The position numbers were made by a program, and so were the translations under genes. A stretch of DNA of 34,878 bases from the NCBI RefSeq assembly GCF_014656355.1, contig NZ_BNCG01000027.1:1-34878 (forward strand). The letters run 5' to 3'. This document shows, piece after piece, positions 7,884 through 14,358 of this stretch (positions are counted from its first letter, which is position 1; each line of letters opens with the position of its first letter). The stretch is from Camelimonas fluminis (GTDB lineage Bacteria > Pseudomonadota > Alphaproteobacteria > Rhizobiales > Beijerinckiaceae). The notes beneath the pieces are model-generated. The model saw only the letters and a program-made list of their open reading frames with translations, searched no databases and was not told the origin of the DNA.

Positions 7884-8114
7884 CTATTTGGTGTATCGCT
7901 TACGTCCGTGGGCGGATGGTGCGTACATTTCCTGGTCTGCCTGACGATCGATCCATATCCTGTCGACGAGCGGTCCCTGCTGTACATAGTAGGCATTGTT
8001 TGAGACCGGCGCGAACTTCTCGGCGCCGGCGCGGGGAGCGTCGCTGATGTTGGAACAGGCCGAAAGCAAGATTGAGGCGGCAATGGCCGGGATCGCGAAG
8101 GACATTGGGCGCAT
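7884..8114 (-). CDS. Small lipoprotein, candidate T4SS-associated (VirB7-like in size)
   Basis: A 76-residue lipoprotein. The signal peptide MRPMSFAIPAIAASILLSAC ends in a lipobox with the acylated cysteine at residue 20. The mature part is short and polar (VSNNAYYVQQGPLVDRIWID, then RQADQEMYAPS). Short lipoproteins of this size often stabilise outer-membrane parts of type IV secretion systems, and the surrounding genes make that attractive, but I see no family signature. The ATG overlaps the upstream stop (TGATG), so it is translationally coupled. It is the last gene of a five-gene operon and is followed by a strong terminator. Confidence 0.75.
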   Translation of the reverse strand: MRPMSFAIPAIAASILLSACSNISDAPRAGAEKFAPVSNNAYYVQQGPLVDRIWIDRQADQEMYAPSAHGRKRYTK

Positions 8115-8458
8115 CACTGGACTCCTTGTTGCTTGTAGGTGCGCTCGATGCGGTTTCGCTCGAGGGTAATGATGGGGCCGAGGTCGCACTGTCTTGACCA
8201 TGCGATTGTCAGCAGCCGGTCGAGGGTCTGATGGCGGGCGATCGTTGCGGAAATCCCGATGAGAGCATTTTTGGGAATGTCGGGGCTTCCCAGGAGCGCC
8301 AGGGTGTAGGCGTTGATGATGATCTCGCAGACCTGGGCTGGCGTGGCCATGGGGGCCTTCTGGTCGTGTTGGGTTTCAGCGGTCGACGCGTGAGTGGCTC
8401 CTGCGAAAGCCACCGCCATGACTGCGAGCAAGGATCGCCTTGAGGGGATGTGTTTCAT
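8114..8458 (-). CDS. Exported protein of unknown function
   Basis: A 114-residue protein with a Sec-type signal peptide (MKHIPSRRSLLAVMAVAFAG, cleavage probably after ATHA). The mature part is mostly helical, with two cysteines (AQVCEIIINAYTLALLGSP and WSRQCDLGPIITLERNRIER) that could form a disulfide in the periplasm. I do not recognise the family. It overlaps the upstream HNH-like gene by ATGA and the downstream lipoprotein by one base, so all are made together. Confidence 0.7.
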   Translation of the reverse strand: MKHIPSRRSLLAVMAVAFAGATHASTAETQHDQKAPMATPAQVCEIIINAYTLALLGSPDIPKNALIGISATIARHQTLDRLLTIAWSRQCDLGPIITLERNRIERTYKQQGVQ

Positions 8459-9057
8459 GGCTTGTCCGGGATCTGGGAGAGAGGGCAGTTGGGCCTCGTG
8501 CCGTGGGCTTTGGCGTCACGAGGCAGTCGGAAGGGGTTCCCGGACCAGATGTGGGCCGTGAGCGTTTCCCGCGCTGATTTTCTGATCTTGAGCGGGAAAA
8601 AGGATTCCACGGCCTGGAGGCTGATCGTCCAGCGAGGAGTCTCGCTCAGGATCCGGTGGCGCTGAAACGCGTCATCATACCGATTGAACGCCTCAGAGGT
8701 CGCTATGTCAGCCCGTTGGGCATAGAAGACCGCCAATTGCTGCAGGGCGCTCTGACCTTTGTGGGCAAGGGTCCTGCCCGGGTGAAAGATGGCATGGCAC
8801 TGAGGGCATAGGCCCCACACGTCAGTGAGGGTCGCAGTGCTGGAGTGATAGTGCCACCGCTCGTGTGCTTCCAGCACCCCTCTGTGGGCGCCGCCGGTGG
8901 CGTGGAAGCGACAAACGCCGTTGTCGGCGGCAAGGGTGTGGGCGCGAATGGCTGCCCAGGCGCCGGCCGTACAAACTGAGGCGAGTGATATTCCCCATAG
9001 GGGTTTTGGCACGAGCCGGATTTCGGCGTCGGCGAGGCGGAAGGATGTCTCTCTCAT
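8455..9057 (-). CDS. HNH-nuclease-like zinc protein
   Basis: A 200-residue protein. Its central region resembles HNH-type modules of the kind that read LEAHERW-x-Y ... LCP-x-CH-x-x-x-H: here VLEAHERWHYHSS near residues 61-73 and WGLCPQCHAIFHPGRT near 82-97. The CPxCH pair plus the upstream C/H residues (CRFHATGGAH) would bind one zinc. HNH modules generally nick or cut DNA, but catalysis here is unproven. Its place among exported and lipoprotein genes is unusual. It overlaps both neighbours by ATGA and has no Shine-Dalgarno of its own, indicating coupling. Confidence 0.65.
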   Translation of the reverse strand: MRETSFRLADAEIRLVPKPLWGISLASVCTAGAWAAIRAHTLAADNGVCRFHATGGAHRGVLEAHERWHYHSSTATLTDVWGLCPQCHAIFHPGRTLAHKGQSALQQLAVFYAQRADIATSEAFNRYDDAFQRHRILSETPRWTISLQAVESFFPLKIRKSARETLTAHIWSGNPFRLPRDAKAHGTRPNCPLSQIPDKP

Positions 9058-9488
9058 CGGGCGGCGCCGGTGGCTGCGAACTGGGCTGGGTCGAGGAGTT
9101 CGCCTGGTTTGGCTGGATCGGGAAGAAGCGCGAAGGCTTTCACCGGGCCAGGGCGGGTGACCGATCTTTGAGGTCTGTTTGTGGTTCGGCCCGAGAGACG
9201 TGCTTCAATCCAGCTCGTTTCCCCCATCTCATCTTCTTCGGTGTCCGATTGCGCGACTGTGGACGGTTGGAGCGGCGCGGTTGCTTTGGGGATGCTGGCC
9301 GCTTCTGGTGCGGTTATGACGCGGGGCGTCAACGTGGATGGGCGCCCGGGGCTGTCAGTGGCGGCAGGGCGATCCGAGATGCCGATATTGGCGTCCTGGT
9401 CAATGAAGGCTGAGCGGCTGGTGGTTTTGTTGCACGCCGGTAGTGCGGTCACGGCGGCCGCCAGTACTATCAGGAGAGACAGTCGCAT
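9054..9488 (-). CDS. Proline/threonine-rich lipoprotein
   Basis: A 144-residue lipoprotein: MRLSLLIVLAAAVTALPAC carries a lipobox with the cysteine at 19. The rest is low-complexity, rich in Pro, Thr, Ala and Ser, and likely extended in the periplasm (for example RPSTLTPRVITAPEAASIPK). No domain is recognised. It is the first gene of the five-gene minus-strand operon. AGG precedes the ATG at about eight bases. It faces the divergent lipoprotein gene at 9608 across a region with a perfect 16-base palindrome. Confidence 0.75.
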   Translation of the reverse strand: MRLSLLIVLAAAVTALPACNKTTSRSAFIDQDANIGISDRPAATDSPGRPSTLTPRVITAPEAASIPKATAPLQPSTVAQSDTEEDEMGETSWIEARLSGRTTNRPQRSVTRPGPVKAFALLPDPAKPGELLDPAQFAATGAAR

Positions 9489-9546
9489 TTTTAACCTGAA
9501 TTATGCGGCCTTGAAACCCGCAGGATTTCGGAGCAAAACCGTTATT

Positions 9547-9562
9547 TGAAAACGCGTTTTCA
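9547..9562. promoter_or_regulatory. 16-bp perfect palindrome between divergent lipoprotein genes
   Basis: TGAAAACGCGTTTTCA is a perfect 16-base palindrome in the 119-base gap between the divergent starts at 9488 and 9608. The position fits a shared operator controlling both envelope-gene transcripts. The cognate repressor is unknown. Confidence 0.55.
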
Positions 9563-9607
9563 CGCTTGTATCCGAATTTTGCGTTGATGTCGATTAAGGG
9601 GAAAATT

Positions 9608-10537
9608 GTGATTAACCTGCGAGGAATTGTCATTCTCCCCGTTATTGCGGTCCTTGCTGCGTGCTCGCCGCCGACGATCACGGGTGGCGATATCGCCGCG
9701 ATTAAAAGCGGCTATGGAGAGATGATTGAGAGCCTCTCTGACAACACCGCCAGGCAGAAGGGCTTTGAGCTGGCTTTGTACAGGGCAGTGACGCCCGTGG
9801 AGTTTGTGGCGCCGCCGGATAATTTTGACGGGCGCGAACCGTTGAAGCTGGCGGTGTTGCGTGCGGACATGCCTGCACCGGGCTCTGACGCCTATTTCGA
9901 AGTGGTCAGCCGCAACGCAGGGCAGATCGCTGGGATGGACGCAGCGACGATTGTCGACAAATACGTTTCGCAGGATGGCGCCCTGCTGAGCAAGCAGGAG
10001 CAATGGGCGCGTGGTTGGCAGACACGCCGTCGCATTAAATCGAGGAATGACGCGGAGGAAGTACAGCGCAGGCGGCGCCTTCTGGCTCAGTTTTCTGCGC
10101 GCCAGGCAGCATATTCCTGGGAGGGGGGCAAGCCAGTCCTGAAGTTCACCATGCGCAATCCGCTGGATATCCCGCTGGACCGGATCGAAGTTGACCTCGA
10201 CCTTTTCGACCCCGGCGGACAGAAACGGGTTGGTTCTGCACGGGTGCAGGGGGTTCTTCGCACCGCCCTCCAGCCGGAGGCGGTGGCCTCGGTCCAGATC
10301 GACCTTTCCCAGTACGAACAGGTCGCGCGGCGGGAACTTCGCAATTTTGCTGAAACGCTGAATGTCCAACTTGTTTTTAGAAATGCCTGGTCGAGGGAAA
10401 AAAGTCTTATTTTTGCCGAGCACGTGACCGACAAGGAATTTAACGATCAGAACTCGGCTGTGATCGATCTGCTGTCTGAAATTCAGCTTGCAAAACAGAA
10501 CCTGTCGAAATTCCGGATTACGTTTGCGGATAGATGA
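9608..10537 (+). CDS. Lipoprotein of unknown function, ~309 residues
   Basis: The GTG at 9608 is chosen because AAGGGGA lies six bases upstream and the product then begins with a clean lipoprotein signal: MINLRGIVILPVIAVLAAC, cysteine at residue 19. The mature protein has a helical, charged middle (SKQEQWARGWQTRRRIKSRN). Its C-terminal half looks beta-rich (FTMRNPLDIPLDRIEVDLDL) and suggests an immunoglobulin-like or transthyretin-like fold. I do not recognise the family. Neighbouring secreted proteins and the conjugation-type genes suggest an envelope role. It opens a plus-strand run with the genes at 10670 and 11589. Confidence 0.78.
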   Translation: MINLRGIVILPVIAVLAACSPPTITGGDIAAIKSGYGEMIESLSDNTARQKGFELALYRAVTPVEFVAPPDNFDGREPLKLAVLRADMPAPGSDAYFEVVSRNAGQIAGMDAATIVDKYVSQDGALLSKQEQWARGWQTRRRIKSRNDAEEVQRRRRLLAQFSARQAAYSWEGGKPVLKFTMRNPLDIPLDRIEVDLDLFDPGGQKRVGSARVQGVLRTALQPEAVASVQIDLSQYEQVARRELRNFAETLNVQLVFRNAWSREKSLIFAEHVTDKEFNDQNSAVIDLLSEIQLAKQNLSKFRITFADR

Positions 10538-10669
10538 TGATGGACCATTTTTGCCAGCGGCATGCCCTTCTGGGGCTCTGCTGGACCGGGCTTGATCGGG
10601 TTCCACTTACCGGATCTGCAGAGACATCGGGGTTCGGCGGAGCGGTAACGGCAGATATGAGGATACGCG

Positions 10670-11518
10670 ATGTCCTGGTTCCGTAGGCTTGTGCTCTTCG
10701 GCGCGACGGCGGCGGCTGTAATGGGCGCGGCGTCAGCGGGCGCCCAGATGAGGCAGGACGTGATGTCCGATCCGGAAGGGGACGCAACAGCGCTGAGGCT
10801 GATGCCGCTCTACGAGGTGTTGGCGCACAACCGGATTTTCTCTCTTCCTGAGCGCCGGGCGTCTGGGGAAGGACGGCCTATCACGGATCTGACCAGGGAT
10901 GACGTCTGCGGTTGCTACTACGCCGAGGGCGGTGTGGGGGTGAATGCAGAACAGTGCGAGCCGGTCAGAAAGACGCTCAATGAGAACCTTGCGCGCATTG
11001 GGGTCGTCCGTGTGATTGACTATGACACGATGCGCCGGACGCTTCTGCCGAACGCCGACGCAGTCAGGGAAATGTCGGTCACCAGTGCCTTGGGAAAGCT
11101 GGACCGCGCGGAACGGAACCGTCTTCAGCGAAGAATGAGGGAGGCGCTGGCCGATCCTCACCTTATGATTTTGGCGCCGCTGCCTGTGGCACACCGCCTG
11201 ATGGGCATGCGTGTGTCGAGTCCGCAGGACGGCAAGCAGCCCTGGGAGACGTGTGACGTCACGGTCGGGGATGGGGTGTTTTCACCGCCGAAGGTGCTTG
11301 ATGGTTTCTTTGCACGCGGGATGCTTTACGCGGCGAGGAAGTATGGGGTTGACGTTGGGTATCCTTTGGGGACCCTGGAGAAGGTTTCGGCGGCCAATCC
11401 ACCGTCAGCCTGGGAAATCGGCCGCAATGTGTTGATTGCCCGATACGTCGCTCCGTACGGTGCAAACCCTTTAATCCCATTTCCGGAAATTGCGGACACC
11501 AGGCGAAAAAAACGCTAA
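10670..11518 (+). CDS. Exported protein of unknown function, ~282 residues
   Basis: A Sec signal peptide is clear (MSWFRRLVLFGATAAAVMGA, cleavage near SAGAQ). The mature protein has a cysteine pair (DDVCGCYYAEGG) near residues 80-90 and two further cysteines (AEQCEPV, WETCDV), so it is probably disulfide-bonded in the periplasm. Motifs such as LMILAPLPVAHRLMGMRVSS could be a family core, but none is known to me. I compared it mentally with the DotC lipoproteins of type IVB secretion and saw no convincing match. The ATG has GAGGAT at six bases. It follows the lipoprotein gene by 132 bases on the same strand. Confidence 0.75.
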   Translation: MSWFRRLVLFGATAAAVMGAASAGAQMRQDVMSDPEGDATALRLMPLYEVLAHNRIFSLPERRASGEGRPITDLTRDDVCGCYYAEGGVGVNAEQCEPVRKTLNENLARIGVVRVIDYDTMRRTLLPNADAVREMSVTSALGKLDRAERNRLQRRMREALADPHLMILAPLPVAHRLMGMRVSSPQDGKQPWETCDVTVGDGVFSPPKVLDGFFARGMLYAARKYGVDVGYPLGTLEKVSAANPPSAWEIGRNVLIARYVAPYGANPLIPFPEIADTRRKKR

Positions 11519-11546
11519 AATAAAGACCTATATCATCCGAGAAATC

Positions 11547-11570
11547 GGGCGGACATATTCGTCCCCCCTT
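11547..11570 (+). terminator. Weak hairpin after the exported-protein gene
   Basis: GGGCGGAC (11547-11554) pairs with GTCCCCCC (11561-11568) with one mismatch across a 6-base loop, followed by only tt. It could be a weak terminator or attenuator between the genes at 10670 and 11589. Confidence 0.3.
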
Positions 11571-11588
11571 ATACCAGCGGAAAAATCC

Positions 11589-12083
11589 ATGACCGATAAA
11601 GATGTTCGTCCTGCCAGCGATCTTTCCGATGGTGTCGACGAAGCGCCGTTTGGCACTGGCGAAGAACCCGGGGCGTTGTCCGGCGATGATTTCGTTCCAA
11701 AGCCATCAACCGATGAGTTTGGTGCGGTAGGCCGCCGGGAGCTTGACGAGTCGCCGTTCCAGCACGGCGCGTTGGACGCATATCGGGATTTCGCGAATTT
11801 CTCGCGCAAGGATCTGATGCGCGCGGTCTTTGATACGTCAACGCGCTATTTTCAGTCGGTCGGGTATCCAGATGGAAAGGTTCCGGACCAAAAGCGAGCG
11901 CTTGAGCTGCTAGGGCAGGTGACGGAGCACGCGGTGATAGCGGCGGTTATGTGTTTCAGTGACACTACCATGGAGAAGATTTTCGCATCCATGACGGAAT
12001 TGGCTGGAGGCGGTGAGGATCCCTGGAGGCTTGCGGTGAACCGTGAGTATGTGGAGATTCAGGAGCGCTTGAGCGAGGGCTGA
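11589..12083 (+). CDS. Acidic soluble protein of unknown function
   Basis: A 164-residue protein. An acidic, disordered-looking N-terminal third (DLSDGVDEAPFGTGEEPGAL) precedes a helical domain (LDAYRDFANFSRKDLMRAVF through LLGQVTEHAVIAAVMCFSDT). No signal peptide or membrane segment is visible. The ATG at 11589 has GGAAAA upstream. I know no family for it. It ends the plus-strand run 9608-12083 and is followed by a perfect-stem hairpin. Confidence 0.68.
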   Translation: MTDKDVRPASDLSDGVDEAPFGTGEEPGALSGDDFVPKPSTDEFGAVGRRELDESPFQHGALDAYRDFANFSRKDLMRAVFDTSTRYFQSVGYPDGKVPDQKRALELLGQVTEHAVIAAVMCFSDTTMEKIFASMTELAGGGEDPWRLAVNREYVEIQERLSEG

Positions 12084-12127
12084 CGACTGCGCTGGTCCCG
12101 GTTCCACGCCCGCCGGCAGGAGCCCGC

Positions 12128-12155
12128 GACGTCCTGATGTAGATGTCAGGACGTC
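12128..12155. terminator. Long-stem hairpin between convergent genes
   Basis: GACGTCCTGA (12128-12137) and TCAGGACGTC (12146-12155) form a perfect 10-base stem with an 8-base loop. No T-run follows on either strand, so this may be a Rho-assisted terminator, an RNA-stabilising hairpin or a protein-binding site between the convergent genes ending at 12083 and 12188. Confidence 0.4.
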
Positions 12156-12187
12156 TCGCGACTGGAACATTGGCGCAAGGTCGGTCG

Positions 12188-12430
12188 TCAGGACATGAGA
12201 TCGATGTCAGCCATTTCCAGAGTTATCCCGCGGCGGTTCTTCTCGAGTTTGTCGAGTTCCGCCATATACGGGTCGAGCCGAAGCATCTCCATCTGATGCC
12301 GTTTGAAGGCTTCGTCGGTCTCTGCTTCTTCGTCCCACATGCTGTTTGACGCCGCCAACTCTGACTGGAAGTCCCATCCGGCGCCGAATTCGTCGTCGAG
12401 GGCTTCAATTTCGGATTTGCGATACGACAT
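12188..12430 (-). CDS. Small acidic protein of unknown function
   Basis: An 80-residue, strongly acidic, helical protein (SYRKSEIEALDDEFGAGWDF; MLRLDPYMAELDKLEKNRRG). No signal, membrane segment or zinc motif is seen. GGAG lies about ten bases before the ATG. It follows the 12489-14156 gene in the same direction by 58 bases. That gap contains an imperfect inverted repeat CCGGCT...AGCCGG (about 12450-12486). Confidence 0.6.
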   Translation of the reverse strand: MSYRKSEIEALDDEFGAGWDFQSELAASNSMWDEEAETDEAFKRHQMEMLRLDPYMAELDKLEKNRRGITLEMADIDLMS

Positions 12431-12488
12431 GAATTCTGGCTCCAGATTACCGGCTTATCTGAATTAAAATTCCAGAATTTAGCCGGAA

Positions 12489-14156
12489 TTATCTGTCGAT
12501 GCCGGCCGTTCTGGATTTATTGCGTTGTTTTTCCGCGCGCTCGAGTGACGCTTGTCGTGCCTGGAATTGAATTTCCTTTTCGAGCTTGGGCAGTATTTTA
12601 GCGTCAAATTCGGCAGCATACAACGGCAGCCGTGTGCCTCGCGTTGTTTGGGCAATATAGGCGCTAGCGGCGAGATTGGCGTGAGCGGCCTCGGTAATTT
12701 TCGCGAACTTCGTACTGCTGGATTTGATCTCGTCCGCGTTTTTCATGATGCGGCTTATATCGGCGATGTCCGTCTTTGTGCTTCGCTTCGCCTCGGTAAT
12801 TTCCCTTGAGGCTTCCCCTATCACAGCGCTTTCCTTTTTCCGGACTGGAATTGGATCGGCCTCCACCAATTTGGCTATGCTTTCGCGCATGATCTTTCGC
12901 TTGATATCAGGCTCTATCCAGGCGCATTCACGTTCAATCCGGCGTTTTATGCGGTCGATCGATCGCTCTCGCTCCTCAATGCGCATATCGGCCTGGGATT
13001 GGCGGTCCCTCAGTTCTTTCACCTGCCGCGCTTGCTGGGCGTCGGCGCTATTGGCGCCGATGTTTTGCACATAGATCGTCACGGCCTCCGCAATTTCGGG
13101 GTGCTTTGTGAGGAGGCGCGCGTTCAGCTCGCGGGAGCGCTCTGGCGTTTCATGACGCCTTGTTTCCCTGATTGGATTTAGAAGGCTCTCGGGGCTCTCT
13201 TTCAGGGTGGCGAGTGTCTTGTCCAGGCCATGGCGCTCAACGCTGTGGGATATGTTTCGGAGAGTTTCGGCCGGATCCTGAAGGACGCCGGCCTTTTCGA
13301 GTGCTGCTGCGATATCCTCGTTGAGGCGGAGCCTCTGCAGAATTTTGTTGTCCAGCTCGAGGAGGGCTGGTTCTGCATTCAGGCGGCGGTTGTCGAGTCG
13401 GGCGATTTCAGTCTCGGTTTCCCGGGTGAACGGCTCAAGACTTGCTTCGATGTAGGCCAGCAGGGCCTTTTTCGTCTCGGGATCCACCCCTTGGGTTTTT
13501 GAGAGGCGGTCGATCAACTCTTCCGCGGCTTCCGGTGTCATGCCGCCGTCCTGGTCTTCGGTGCGGGCAATTTCGGAGAATGCGAGTGCAGGGGATTCGA
13601 AGGGTAGCCGGGCTTCCCGTTTGGCCCGCTCCTCGGCGCCGTCGAGATCAATGACTTTTATGCCGCGCTCGGTCAGAGTGTCCATAAAGCGTCGGTAGTC
13701 TGCCTCGTTGACGATGAGGTTGGTGATTGACGCCTTGCTTTGGGCGAGGTCTGCCATAGCGTTTTTCAGGGGATCGCCGTCGAAAGGGGAAGGGTTGTGC
13801 CGTTGTACGTCGGATCCCGGAAAGGTAAGGCGGTCAGGGAAAATCGCTGCTGAAACGCGGTGAAAACTGTCTTTGGTCAACGGCGCCATTTGTCCGGCTC
13901 TCCGCGCGAGCTTGATTGGGGCGTGGCCGAGTGCTGTTAGCAATCGCGGCGCCTGGCGTGATGTCGCTTTCATGGCGACATGCCAGAGCACCACGGCGCC
14001 TGCGAAGCCTAGCGCTACGCCTGCTGCGCCAGTGATGCCTGTGGCGGCCATGATTGAAGTTGTGAAAGTCGGTAATCCGAGGCTCGGCAAATTGTAGAGC
14101 GCGAGCCCTTCGGCCGCGGCGGCGAGATAGACGCGGTTTTTGATTTTAACTGCCAT
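12489..14156 (-). CDS. Membrane-anchored coiled-coil protein of unknown function
   Basis: About 555 residues. The ATG at 14156 is preferred to an upstream TTG, with AAGGA eleven bases before it. Hydrophobic segments near residues 10-65 (YLAAAAEGLALYNLPSLGLP and ITGAAGVALGFAGAVVLWHV) could form two membrane spans. The remaining 450 residues are charged and largely helical, with likely coiled coils (DRQSQADMRIEERERSIDRI; ALLELDNKILQRLRLNEDIA). No catalytic motif is recognised. In layout it resembles membrane-anchored partners of DNA-processing complexes on plasmids, but that is only an analogy. It stands between the polymerase block and the small acidic gene on the same strand. Confidence 0.7.
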   Translation of the reverse strand: MAVKIKNRVYLAAAAEGLALYNLPSLGLPTFTTSIMAATGITGAAGVALGFAGAVVLWHVAMKATSRQAPRLLTALGHAPIKLARRAGQMAPLTKDSFHRVSAAIFPDRLTFPGSDVQRHNPSPFDGDPLKNAMADLAQSKASITNLIVNEADYRRFMDTLTERGIKVIDLDGAEERAKREARLPFESPALAFSEIARTEDQDGGMTPEAAEELIDRLSKTQGVDPETKKALLAYIEASLEPFTRETETEIARLDNRRLNAEPALLELDNKILQRLRLNEDIAAALEKAGVLQDPAETLRNISHSVERHGLDKTLATLKESPESLLNPIRETRRHETPERSRELNARLLTKHPEIAEAVTIYVQNIGANSADAQQARQVKELRDRQSQADMRIEERERSIDRIKRRIERECAWIEPDIKRKIMRESIAKLVEADPIPVRKKESAVIGEASREITEAKRSTKTDIADISRIMKNADEIKSSSTKFAKITEAAHANLAASAYIAQTTRGTRLPLYAAEFDAKILPKLEKEIQFQARQASLERAEKQRNKSRTAGIDR

Positions 14157-14313
14157 TTTGGTGCCGATCCTTTTAACCCCCAAATTTTATCATGCGGGGG
14201 AATCGGAGGGATAGGGCGTAAATTCAGGTGCTGTTTGAAACCCGGATTTTTTTGTCTGGTTGGGGTTCTGGCAATTCGGTGCGGGAGTGGTGGGTGGGGT
14301 CCTATATGGAGCG

Positions 14314-14344
14314 GGAGGTCAGCGTGGTTGCAACGCCGACCTCC
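14314..14344 (-). terminator. Hairpin just downstream of the polymerase gene
   Basis: GGAGGTC-A-GCG (14314-14324) pairs with CGC-C-GACCTCC (14334-14344), an 11-base stem with one mismatch and a 9-base loop. It lies 15 bases past the polymerase stop. No T-run follows on the minus strand, so intrinsic termination is uncertain. Confidence 0.4.
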
Positions 14345-14358
14345 GAATAGCCACGTGC

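Noticed and set aside
9560-10606. A 348-codon open frame on the minus strand opposite the 9608 lipoprotein gene
   Set aside because: It has arginine/proline-rich shadow composition, no Shine-Dalgarno and no domain. The plus-strand frame has a lipoprotein signal and a proper start.
10670-11518. DotC-like type IVB secretion lipoprotein
   Set aside because: There is no lipobox, and I could not align the conserved DotC core. Only the signal peptide and genomic context fit.
9511-14244. Shared string TTGAAACCCG at 9511-9520 and 14235-14244 as an element-wide regulatory motif
   Set aside because: Only two copies were found, at different distances from the starts. A ten-base coincidence is expected among so many possible pairs.
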